From Ascoidea asiatica (taxonomy: Eukaryota > Ascomycota > Saccharomycetes > Ascoideales > Ascoideaceae): a stretch of 64,000 nucleotides of DNA. Position numbers and translations under genes: made by a program. The notes beneath the pieces were generated by a model. That model saw nothing but the letters and a program-made list of their open reading frames with translations. It was not told the origin of the DNA and did no database searches. Shown here piece by piece: positions 20,542-29,886 of the stretch. Location of the stretch: the NCBI GenBank assembly GCA_001600695.1, contig BCKQ01000005.1, positions 1,004,593-1,068,592 of the forward strand. Reading direction: 5' to 3'. Each line of letters starts with the position of its first letter. The stretch's first letter is position 1.

Positions 20542-20550
20542 ATGATATGA
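20542..20550 (+). other. Two-codon upstream frame overlapping the mannosyltransferase start
   Basis: ATG-ATA-TGA at 20542-20550 is a minimal frame whose stop codon overlaps the coding ATG at 20547-20549 (shared ATGA). A ribosome that uses the first ATG would stop exactly at the real start. It may reduce or couple initiation if the transcript starts upstream. Confidence 0.5.
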
Positions 20551-22562
20551 TATCTCAATCTCAACTACCAATTACTGGTAATGAATCAACTTTAAAGACT
20601 TTCTTAAAGAAAAGAATAAAAATATATAGAAGATTCAGTATTCAATTATGGTTAGTTCTTTTACTCCTCTTTTTATCTATATATTATACTTTACCTTCAA
20701 TAATAAGTTCTGGAAATGATAAATTTTTAAACAATAATAATATTAATAATAATAATAAGAATACTGAGAATTCCAATGACAATAATAAAATAATAATTGA
20801 TGGTAAACATATAGATTTGAATGATTTTACTAATTTTAAAATTCAATCAAATAATATTCAAGATAAAAAATTTTTAAGTAATTTAAATTATGATCAAAAA
20901 TTTGATATTTATGATAATTTTGATGAAGATAAAAGAGAAAAAGAAAGATTAGACAAATTAAATTCGTTTAGAAAAGAATCTGGTGAAATTGATGAAAGAA
21001 AAATTGATAAAAATTTATTAAAACCTATAAAAAAAGAAAAAAATTCAAATAGATATTTTTTCTCAAAATTTGATCAACCTTTTCAAATTGGTTGTCTTGA
21101 TATAAATGAAATTGAAAAAAAATATCCAAAAGATTCAAGAGCAAACGCTGTTATTATTGTTTTAGCTAGAAATCAAGAATTAAATGATATTATAAAATCA
21201 ATGAATTCTTTTGAATCTCATTTTAATCAATGGTTTAATTATCCTTATGTTTTTTTAAATGATGAATTATTTAATGATGAATTTAAAATAAATGTTCAAA
21301 AAAATACAAATTCAAAAATTGAATTTGGTTTAATAGATTCAAGTTTATGGGATTTTAAAATTGGTTATTTACCAGATTTATCAGATGAAGAAAATTTATT
21401 AGAAAAAAAAATTTTCAAAGAAAATATTCAAAATCAAGGTGATAGAGGTATACTTTATGGTTTAATGGAATCTTATCATAAAATGTGTAGATTTTATTCA
21501 GGAAATTTCTATAAACATCCTTTATTAAAAAAATTCAAATGGTATTGGAGATTAGAACCTGATATTGATTTTTATTGTGATTTAACTTATGATCCATTTA
21601 TTGAAATGGAAAAAAATAATAAAAAATATGGTTTTAATATATTTATAAAAGAATTAACTTATACAATTCCAAATTTATTTAGATATACTCAAAGTTTTAT
21701 TAAAAAAAATGAAATTAAAACTCAAAATGCTTGGAATTTATTTGTTGATCAAATGAATAATTTTAAATTTAAAGATAAAAAACAAAATGGAATTTATAAA
21801 AATTTTTATGATAAAAATGAATTAAATGATTATATTAAACAACAAATTGAAATAAATCATTTAGTTGAAACTGCAGAAAAAAATAAAATTAAAAAAGATT
21901 CAAAAATTGATGAAAAACTTTTAAATAAATTAATTGAAAAATCTTCAAGATATTCATTACCTGATGTACCAAGTGATTATTTTAATAATGAAGAATATAA
22001 TTTTTGTCATTTTTGGTCAAATTTTGAAATTGCAAGATTTGATATTTGGGATAATGAATTATATAATCAATATTTTGAATATTTAGATTTAAAAGGTAAA
22101 GGATTTTATAAAGAAAGATGGGGTGATGCACCTGTTCATACCTTAGGTATTGGAATGTTTTTAAATATAAGTGATATACATTATTTTAGAGATATTGGAT
22201 ATAGACATACAACTTTAGCTCATTGTCCTTCAAATTCATTTGATAATCAAATTAAATTATCAAATGGTAAATCATTTGATAAACCTAAAAAAAATGGTAT
22301 AGGATGTAGATGTAAATGTCCCAAATTAAGAGAAGTTGAAAATGCTGGGGGATCATGTATAAATGATTGGATTAGAATAAATAAAGATCTTGAAAATGGT
22401 AATTTTGATAATAAATTGAATAAATTTGAAAAAAATTATGATGTTAATAAAAAAATTAATGAAATTGAACAAGAATATAGAAAATATGTTTTAAGTGGAG
22501 GAGCAGAAGAAGGTAAAATCGATGATGAAGTTATATTACCAAATGGAGAAATAGTTAGCTAA
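20547..22562 (+). CDS. KRE2/KTR-family alpha-1,2-mannosyltransferase
   Basis: Golgi type II glycosyltransferase that adds mannose from GDP-mannose to N- or O-linked glycans. It has 671 residues from the ATG at 20547; the frame is open 36 bp further upstream, but only to a TTG. One membrane anchor lies at about residues 32-49 (LWLVLLLLFLSIYYTL), then an Asn-rich stem. The catalytic domain starts near ANAVIIVLARNQEL and contains FKWYWRLEPDIDFYCD (the EPD motif of GT15 enzymes), FWSNFEIARFDIWDNELY and GIGMFLNISDIHYFRDIGYRH. The C-terminal extension with the Cys-rich GCRCKC and GGSC motifs resembles Ktr5/Ktr7, but the exact paralogue is uncertain. It converges with MRPS8. Confidence 0.9.
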   Translation: MISQSQLPITGNESTLKTFLKKRIKIYRRFSIQLWLVLLLLFLSIYYTLPSIISSGNDKFLNNNNINNNNKNTENSNDNNKIIIDGKHIDLNDFTNFKIQSNNIQDKKFLSNLNYDQKFDIYDNFDEDKREKERLDKLNSFRKESGEIDERKIDKNLLKPIKKEKNSNRYFFSKFDQPFQIGCLDINEIEKKYPKDSRANAVIIVLARNQELNDIIKSMNSFESHFNQWFNYPYVFLNDELFNDEFKINVQKNTNSKIEFGLIDSSLWDFKIGYLPDLSDEENLLEKKIFKENIQNQGDRGILYGLMESYHKMCRFYSGNFYKHPLLKKFKWYWRLEPDIDFYCDLTYDPFIEMEKNNKKYGFNIFIKELTYTIPNLFRYTQSFIKKNEIKTQNAWNLFVDQMNNFKFKDKKQNGIYKNFYDKNELNDYIKQQIEINHLVETAEKNKIKKDSKIDEKLLNKLIEKSSRYSLPDVPSDYFNNEEYNFCHFWSNFEIARFDIWDNELYNQYFEYLDLKGKGFYKERWGDAPVHTLGIGMFLNISDIHYFRDIGYRHTTLAHCPSNSFDNQIKLSNGKSFDKPKKNGIGCRCKCPKLREVENAGGSCINDWIRINKDLENGNFDNKLNKFEKNYDVNKKINEIEQEYRKYVLSGGAEEGKIDDEVILPNGEIVS

Positions 22563-22806
22563 AATTGATTAGAAATAAATATACATGAAATTTATATAGA
22601 ATAAATAGAGATAGAAAGTGGATTGAAAGATATTTATTGCTTTTATTTTACTTACATTAAAGTAGAATATAAAGTAGAATTATAAATAATGATGCATTAT
22701 AATATCGTTCTTTTATATATATAGATAATTATATACATTCATGGATTATGTACAAAAAAAATTATTAATTGAGTTAATTTATTTTATTTCAAAGTAGGTT
22801 GGTTTA

Positions 22807-23289
22807 TTATGATCTTGCTCTACAAAGAACTAATCCACCTTTATTTCTTTTAGCAGCTTCTTGCAATTCAACAATATCCTTTGAATCTTCTAATTTTACT
22901 AAGATTATTTCACCTGGTTGTAAAGGTTTTATTTCTTTAATAATTAAACCACTACTTAAACTTTTAATTTCTAAATTTGATAAATTGAATTTTTGATTTG
23001 GTTTTGAAATTAATGAAAGTTTTTTTAAAACCGGTTTATTATTTCTATATTTCAAATTAAGCCAGATTCTTCTTGTTGCAATATTATCTGGAGTTATTTC
23101 AATATTTTGATTTGGATCATCTGGTTTTATTACTGAACCTTTAGCTATTGATGATAAAAAACCTTCTTTATATAAGTGAAATGCAACATTTAAGTTTAAT
23201 CTAGATAATGGAATCTTTGTCAAAGTTATATTACGCTGAGCGCAGTTTTGTAAATGAGAACAAACATTAGCTAGTCTCACCAAAGACAT
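22807..23289 (-). CDS. MRPS8: Mitochondrial small-subunit ribosomal protein uS8m
   Basis: uS8 family protein of the mitochondrial small ribosomal subunit, 160 residues (yeast Mrps8 is 155). It starts SLVRLANVCSHLQNCAQ, which matches the uS8 N-terminus directly with no long targeting peptide. The C-terminal half has KYRNNKPVLKKLSLISKPNQ, and the protein ends in the ribosomal motif NKGGLVLCRARS. The gene converges with the mannosyltransferase at a distance of 245 bp. The start is the ATG at 23287-23289 on the minus strand. Confidence 0.93.
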   Translation of the reverse strand: MSLVRLANVCSHLQNCAQRNITLTKIPLSRLNLNVAFHLYKEGFLSSIAKGSVIKPDDPNQNIEITPDNIATRRIWLNLKYRNNKPVLKKLSLISKPNQKFNLSNLEIKSLSSGLIIKEIKPLQPGEIILVKLEDSKDIVELQEAAKRNKGGLVLCRARS

Positions 23290-23633
23290 CTTGATACTGA
23301 ATTGGATTTTTTGTTTTAAATTAACTTCTTAAATGAATTTATTTAATGATCTTGGATAATCAGAAATGAAGAATCTCATCAATTTCAACCCAAAACCTTT
23401 AATGATTATTTCAATAAATACTTTCACGCCAATTTGAAAAAAACGCACCCGCTCAAACACAGAAAAACAAAAGAAAAGACGGAATTCACTTAGCATGTGA
23501 CTCAGATGTATAAATACTAAATACAAAATACACCCTCGTATTTTATCCAATAAAAAAACAATTAAAATTGGTCGGAATTCAAAAAATGTAATTTTTGTAT
23601 TGTGTTTTGAAAAGCAAAAAAGTTCATCAAAAT
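23290..23633. other. Intergenic, MRPS8 to tRNA-Val
   Basis: Promoter region of MRPS8. Near 23,440 it holds a GTGCGT-type element on the minus strand, and at 23564-23582 a 19-bp element that recurs at 58154-58172. No gene is visible. Confidence 0.6.
23564..23582 (+). repeat. 19-bp element, copy A
   Basis: This element matches the sequence at 58154-58172 at 18 of 19 positions, in the same orientation; its core is ATTGGTCGGAA. Here it lies 52 bp upstream of tRNA-Val. It may be a protein-binding site or a remnant of a dispersed repeat. Confidence 0.5.
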
Positions 23634-23707
23634 GGTTCGTTGGTCTAGTTGGTTATGGCATCTGCTTAACACGCAGAACGTCCCCAGTTCGATCCTGGGA
23701 CGAATCA
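23634..23707 (+). tRNA. tRNA-Val(AAC)
   Basis: An intronless cloverleaf. The acceptor GGTTCGT pairs with ACGAATC (one G-T pair), with discriminator A at 23707. The anticodon stem is TCTGC/GCAGA with loop TTAACAC, so anticodon AAC is at 23668-23670 and reads GUU. The T arm has AGTTCGATCCT. The sequence is nearly the same as S. cerevisiae tRNA-Val(AAC). A protein frame across it is an artefact. Confidence 0.97.
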
Positions 23708-23712
23708 TTTTT
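23708..23712 (+). terminator. RNA polymerase III terminator of tRNA-Val
   Basis: Five T residues directly follow the tRNA discriminator base, a standard polymerase III terminator. Confidence 0.8.
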
Positions 23713-23855
23713 ATATACTATATAACTACTTGTTGTAAGTTTCAGAATACAAATTTTCTGAAGCTTTTTTTTAAATCTCATTCGTTTAGAGAAGTTGAAG
23801 AAACAAAAAAAATATTCAATTAAAAAAATCTATAGATTAAAAAATAGTTACAATC

Positions 23856-26731
23856 TCATCGCACAGGTTTGACTGTGTTTGTCGGTATTTCTTTAAAGCT
23901 TTCAAGTTCAAAATCTGTTGGCCATGGCCATGAAAATATTGAAGTATCTTCAATTTTGGCAAGTTTTTCAGTAAATGCTTTAGCTTCATTGTCATCATCC
24001 TCATCATCATTTCCAGTTTTTTTGTTTTCGTCGTTCTCATTTAAATCTTCTTTCCAGCCCAGTTTATTAGAATTTGAATTATTGGAGCATTCAACTTCAC
24101 TAATATCTTCAAGTTTAGGTTTCTTTGAATTTTCTATTATATGCCTTAAGAGACTCTTAGAGTTTTCATCAGGTAATAAATTCAAAAAATTAAGTAATTC
24201 TTCTTTATTTGGTACATAAGAAAGATTTTCCCACCATTCAATTAAGTCTATTAATTCTTCAAGATAATTATATTTACATAATAATTTCATATATGATATC
24301 CATAATTGACTATTTGGAATTAAATAATCAACTAATTCAATATCATTTTCATTTTTGATTTCAAAAAAAAAATTATTTTCATCCAATATTTTCTTATTTT
24401 TTTCTCCAGATTTTTTATCAATCTTTTTTGTTTTTTTAACATATTTTTTAAACTCTTGAATAGCAATTTGAAATGCATAATTATTTCCCCAAACTAAAAA
24501 TCCATTTGAAGGATCATATCTACCAGTAAAATTACTTTCATGCTCAAGATCACTAATCATCTTATTATTAATTTTCCAATCATTTGAATTATCAATATTT
24601 TTAACATGCATTGATGCAATGATTAATGAAAGTAAACATCTATTATCTGGTAATTTGTTTTCAATAATATTCTTAGATTTTGATTCAAATAATAAATATC
24701 GATAATATTTATATATATTCTCTGGATTTAAATAAGCTTCACCTTTTAATAAAATTCCAATTATTGTTATAGAAGGATCTTCAATATTTTTGAAAATATT
24801 TCTAATATAATCAAGATTTGATTGATAGTACTTTAAAGAATTATTTTCATTTTCAATATTCTTTTCATTTTCATCGAAAGTTTCATCACGAAATTCATCA
24901 AAAGTTTCAAAATCTTTTTCATTGAAAAGAAATAAATTAGATTTAGAATCTAAATTTTTTTTTAATAATTCCTGTTTTTGGTGTTTTAATAATGAATAAT
25001 ATTTTCCAAAAATTGCTGCTAAAATAATATTGGAAGAAATTTGATTGAAGTTAAAGATTTTTTTAATTAATTTTTTAACTTCAATAAAATTCAATTTTTG
25101 AATAATTTTTATGATTATTTGAATCGAAGAAGTTGATAAATCATCTTTAATAAAATCAAGATTTATTCTATCATTTAATATATGATTCAATATAATTTTT
25201 AAACTATTTTTATTCAAATTTTCAAACTCATTCAATTTTATTAATATTGCATACCAAATAATTGGAGATTTTTTTAAATTATTTGTAAAAGACCACTCTA
25301 ATTTTTTTAAAAATCCAATTGAATTTATTATAAAATTCATGTTAATTAATAAATCATTTTCATTTGATGTTAATAATACTTTTGTATAAAAAAAATTTTC
25401 AATAATTGTATAAAAATTTTTATTTTTTTTTAATTCATTGAAATTATTCATTAGTTCAATTTCTGCTTTTTCAAATAAAAAATTTGCTTTTAATTTTGAA
25501 ATATAAAATAAAGAATTTGATAAACCAAGATATCCTTGAATATTAAGATATGAGAAATTATTGATTTCCTTTTTTTTTATTTCAGATTTTGATTCTGATT
25601 TTATTGAATTTTTGTTAATTAAATCTTTATCTTTATTAAAAATTCTATTTTCTTTGGGTAACGTATTCATAAAATTTAAAATATAATATTGAGCTTTAAC
25701 CGTATAATAAATATTATCAATTTTAATTTTATCTTTATTATTTGGAATATTTTGAAAATTTGTATTTAAAGAAGATAAATATAATATTAAATCATTTAAA
25801 ATTTCTAAAGAACATGAATTTTTTGAATTATTTAAACTTTTAGATAAGATTATTTGAAAATTTTGAAATTGATTAAAACGACTAGATAAATATAAAATAT
25901 GATTTAATAAGTTTAAATTTAAAGTTGAAGTATTAATATTATTACTTAAATAATTATTCAAATAAAAATTGAGTAAATTATTATATTGAATTAAATTTTT
26001 TGGAATTCTTAAAATTAGATTAATTGAAATAAAACTTGGAATATTGATAATGAATTTTTTTTTAATTTTTGATAAACTTAATAAAGATTTTGAAATTGAT
26101 AAATTTGATAAAGAATCAATATAAATTAATAAAGTTTTAAAATTTATAAATTTAAATAAATTTGGATGAGATCTTATTAAAATCAAAGATATTTTCAAAC
26201 AATTATATTGATCAGATTTTTCAATATTTTGTTTAAGTTCAAGAATATTATTTGTTTTATAATTATAATAATTAATCAAATGATTCAATTGAGAAATATT
26301 TTTTTTATCATTTAATTTTTCAATTAAAGTATTATATTTTGAAGTATTATTTGTATAGTTTAAATTTTTTTTTTTTAAAGTATTTTGAAATTGAATTGAA
26401 TAATTTAAATGAAATTTTAAAAAATTTAATAAACTTTTATTAAATTGATTTAAATTATTAAAATAAATTGAAATATTATTATTAATATTGTTATTTGAAA
26501 TGAAGAATAAAGAATAAAAAATGATTGTAATGATTGATTGTTGATTTAAATTTTTATAATTGATTGTATTGAAATTTTCATTAAAAGATAAATTAAGTAA
26601 ATAATTTTGATTATATAAATTTTTTTTTTTATAAATTTCAAAAATTTTTAAAAACATTAAATAATTTAAAAATGATTGATTTATATTAAAATTTATTAGC
26701 TTTTTTTTAATTGAAAGATTACTATTATTAC

Positions 26732-26762
<31 letters not shown>

Positions 26763-27080
26763 TGAAATTGAATCATTTTTTTTTTTTAAATAATTTTTTG
26801 ATAAATCTTTAAATGAAAATGAGAAGGAAAATGAATTTAAATTCGAATTTATATTTAAATAATTATTAATATTAATTTTTGAAAATTTATTTGAATTTAA
26901 AATACTTAATAAATTTGATTCAAATATTGGAGATTCATTTGAATGATTATTTAAATGATTATTTAAATGATTATTTGAATAATTATTGAAGGAATGAATT
27001 GAATTTATTCTTGAATATTTATTTACATTTATAAGATGAATATTCTTTTGAAAAGAATGAATATTAAAAAGTTTATTCAT
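23856..27080 (-). CDS. Large Asn-rich protein, probably mitochondrial
   Basis: I do not recognise this protein of 1074 residues with certainty. The first about 60 residues are Asn-, Ser- and His-rich with basic residues and no acidic ones, which suits a mitochondrial presequence. Most of the N-terminal 450 residues are Asn/Leu/Ile/Lys-rich helical sequence. The C-terminal third is better conserved in character, with repeated Leu/Tyr helical pairs (PDNRCLLSLIIASMHV, LWISYMKLLCKYNYLEEL, LIDLIEWWENL) that look like degenerate PPR/TPR repeats, and an acidic tail ending WPWPTDFELESFKE. The build is like yeast mitochondrial gene-expression factors such as Sov1 or Rmd9, but that is only a suggestion. 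It lies 148 bp past tRNA-Val and is transcribed toward it. Confidence 0.75.
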
Positions 27081-27635
27081 AATCTAAACATATTTTTATA
27101 ATAAATTCATCATTATCTGAGATATATCTATATACAAGTGATGATTATGATTATGATTATGATTATAATTATGATTATGATAATGATAATGATAATGATG
27201 TTAAAGATAAATATTCAATAAATTATTCAATTGATTTTTTTAAAAAGGTAGAGTAAGTAAGTTAATTAATCAGTAATTGATAGATTAGTATTCATTATTT
27301 TTCTAATTTTCAGATTCCAATATTTTGATTCAAACTTTGAAAAATATACTTTTTACTCTTTATTTCATTATTGTCTCTACGGTTATTATTGGTCAAAGTG
27401 AAAAAATCAAATATAAAACAATAAGCACCATCAAACTGGTCTCTACTACGGATTAGGGCTCTATAAAATTCATGTGACTTTTTGTTCAAAAAAAAATTAA
27501 AAACATTGGTGTGTCCTAAATTTATTTTTCATTCTTCCTTTTTTGTTTTTTCGGGTGTTCCTCAAAATTGAAAAAATTCCCAAACATTAAACTTCCTCCA
27601 CCAAGCTGAGAATTTCGCGTTGTATTATTGCAAAA

Positions 27636-27647
27636 CGCAATATTGCG
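27636..27647. repeat. Perfect 12-bp palindrome CGCAATATTGCG
   Basis: The palindrome CGCAATATTGCG is perfect and lies in a 130-bp GC-richer block rich in CG dinucleotides. Such a dyad is a plausible site for a homodimeric DNA-binding protein. It is about 560 bp upstream of the 1074-residue protein's start. Confidence 0.6.
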
Positions 27648-28296
27648 GAAGTCGATATTGTACGCATCGTTATCGAGAATAAATTAGCAGCGCAGTTTCA
27701 ACGCACCTACGGTAAAGATAATAAATTCTCATAATTATCTCAATATAAATCTTACTGATAATATTACAGTGGTTACTAAGTAACGTTATCTTAAATTATA
27801 GGTTTCAAAAACAAACTGCCAAGCATACTTGATCAATTTAATTCTTTTTGTTAGAAAACCGAAAGAGCATTTACCACTATTTTCGAAATAATTGGAAGTT
27901 TTTTTTTTCAATTACTAACTCCAATCAAAACTGATTTGATTGGTTTTCTAAAAGATAACGATACCATACACTCTTCAATCAAATTCAATTAATATCATAT
28001 TATTAAATATTTATCTATTTTGGAATTCAAACAGACTAATTGAGTTTTTTGATAAGGGGTGTACATCGTTATTCGCCTACCCACTCCAAGAATAATAAGA
28101 ATTGGTAAATTGTTAGCTTATGATCTCACTTTCATATTAATCTAAAAAAATTAGTTGAATTATAAATATATAAATATATCAGAAAATTGGTATTTAACTT
28201 TTTCAATTATTATTATTATTTTCTTGGTGGGGTGTAAAAGCAGTAAAGTTATAAAAAAAACAATAGTTTGAAACCATTTTACTTTTGTGATTTTTT

Positions 28297-28660
28297 TAAA
28301 CGGAGCTGTTCGGCCCGGCGGTGAGTGCGCTGAAGATGTTTTGTATTGCGTTGAGCTCTCACCTTAGCACGAGCGCAGCGCCTCGTCCAAGGCAGCGTTG
28401 AAAAACAGTGGCGAAATAGATCCATATTCTGCGTTGCGTTTATGTTGTCTTGGCAAATATCAAAACAGCAGCCAGGAACAAACCCCCACTGGCAGCATTC
28501 TACCGCCGTGTACCTTGCTAGACCTCCGTTTAGAAGTGTTGCAAAAACTGGTTGACAGGTATGGAAGCCAGTCGTGTGCGCGATGGAAGTTTTCCTGGCT
28601 TGTTGAAGTGTTGCTGAGATGTATGGAAGGGAAACAAGCTGCAATAAAGCCTTTTGGATT
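28297..28660. ncRNA. Candidate structured non-coding RNA (GC-rich island)
   Basis: About 360 bp with G+C near half, inside DNA that is otherwise three-quarters A+T. Read on the plus strand it contains several perfect hairpins: GGTGAG (28320-28325) with CTCACC (28358-28363); CCTT and ACGAG (28362-28373) with CTCGT and AAGG (28382-28392); GC-A-GCCAG (28468-28475) with CTGGC-A-GC (28489-28496); and AAGCCAG (28565-28571) with CTGGCTT (28595-28601). A TATAAA lies about 45 bp upstream on the plus strand. GC-rich islands in A+T-rich genomes are often RNA genes. I looked for features of U1, U2, U3, U4, U5, U6, 5S, RNase P, RNase MRP and SRP RNA and found no convincing match. The strand is unknown. 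Confidence 0.35.
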
Positions 28661-29124
28661 TTTAGACATTTCGAAAATTTATTCCGCTTATAAAAACACC
28701 ATCAAAAAATGAATAAAAGTAGAAAGGCTGAAGTGAAGTAACTGAAAAAAATAGTTGCAATTCAATTGTTTTCATTCATTTTGTTTTGAGAGCTTGATTC
28801 TTTTATCGATTTTGATCTTGTGCTGCTGTGCTGCTGTGTTTAAGTACATTTTAGTCACTTGAGCCAGCTGCTTTTTTTCCATTGTTCCAGTCAGCCTACT
28901 GCACGGGTCCCAACTCCAGTTTGTTTCCCGTCTGTTTGCAGTAAAGTTAACAGTAAAGCCAACAGTTAATTAACAGTTAATTAACAGTTGAGTCTTTTAC
29001 TGCTTTTCCGTTTTCAGCTCACTTCGCATCCTCAAAACTCGATACTTTCGAGTATTTCAGTTTCCTTAGTTCTTTTGAGTCTCTTGAGTCTTGCGATACT
29101 ATTTCACTCATATCTAATCACTCT

Positions 29125-29163
<39 letters not shown>

Positions 29164-29190
29164 TCATTGTTTCTTCTTCTTTTCTTTTTC

Positions 29191-29237
29191 TTTGTTCTTT
29201 TGTTCTTTTGTTCTTTTGTTCTTTTGTTCTTTTGTTC
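29191..29237 (+). repeat. TTTGTTCT octamer repeat
   Basis: Nearly six perfect copies of the octamer TTTGTTCT form a pyrimidine-rich tract 140 bp before the Vtc5-like start. It follows a run of TA dinucleotides at about 29,128-29,158. Confidence 0.9.
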
Positions 29238-29376
29238 ATAACTCAGAATATTCAAATTCATAAACAATATCATTCCTTCATCATTCATTCATCAAATTTA
29301 CTCATAGACATTATTCAAATTATTCAAACTACTCAAATTACTCAAAACTATTAATGAATAAATAATTATAAAAATA

Positions 29377-29632
29377 ATGATTAAGAAATCAGATTTTAAA
29401 AAATTTCAAGTTGAAATTTGGAAAAATTATTCAATTGATATAAATCAATTAAAGAAAGATATAAATAAATTATTTAAAAATTTAAATAATTTAATAATAA
29501 ATTATAATTTAAATTCTTCAAATTCTACAAATTCTTTAAATTCTTTATTATCTTCATCATCAGATTCAACAAATACTTCAAATTCTTTATTTACTTCAAA
29601 TACTTCAAATTCTTTCATAAATCATTACATTC

Positions 29633-29666
<34 letters not shown>

Positions 29667-29845
29667 CAACAATACTTTAGATGATTTAATTGATCAAGTT
29701 TTATTGAAATTCATTCAAAACTTCTCAAAGAATTATTTATCTAATTTATTATTATTCATAAATTTAAAATTATTTGAATTTAATAAAATTTTAAATTTAA
29801 ATGATATTAAAAATAAAAATAATTCAAAAACTAATAATATCAATG

Positions 29846-29886
<41 letters not shown>

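Larger units (their letters stand above)
15831..20546. other. 4.7-kb interval with no supported gene
   Basis: This is the largest gap in the window. The short frames at 17,265-17,655, 18,676-18,879 and 19,180-19,389 are A+T-rich chance frames without motifs. The sequence is mostly unstructured A+T-rich DNA, with a short GC-richer block from about 19,940 to 20,260. It must contain the permease promoter on the left and the mannosyltransferase promoter on the right. A centromere, a replication origin or decayed genes are possible, but I see no diagnostic element. Confidence 0.5.
27081..29376. other. 2.3-kb divergent intergenic region with GC-rich islands
   Basis: No protein gene can be supported. 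Three blocks stand out from the A+T-rich background: about 27,590-27,720, 28,290-28,660 and 28,840-28,930. Simple repeats (GAT/GATTAT tracts near 27,140, a TA run near 29,128-29,158 and TTTGTTCT octamers) flank them. The right end is the promoter and leader of the Vtc5-like gene. The middle block is listed as a candidate RNA. Confidence 0.55.

Noticed and set aside
28279-28712. Frames of 69-121 codons on both strands in the GC island
   Set aside because: Open frames on opposite strands of the same GC-rich block, Cys/Arg-rich with no family motif; higher G+C alone removes stop codons. Treated as a candidate RNA instead.
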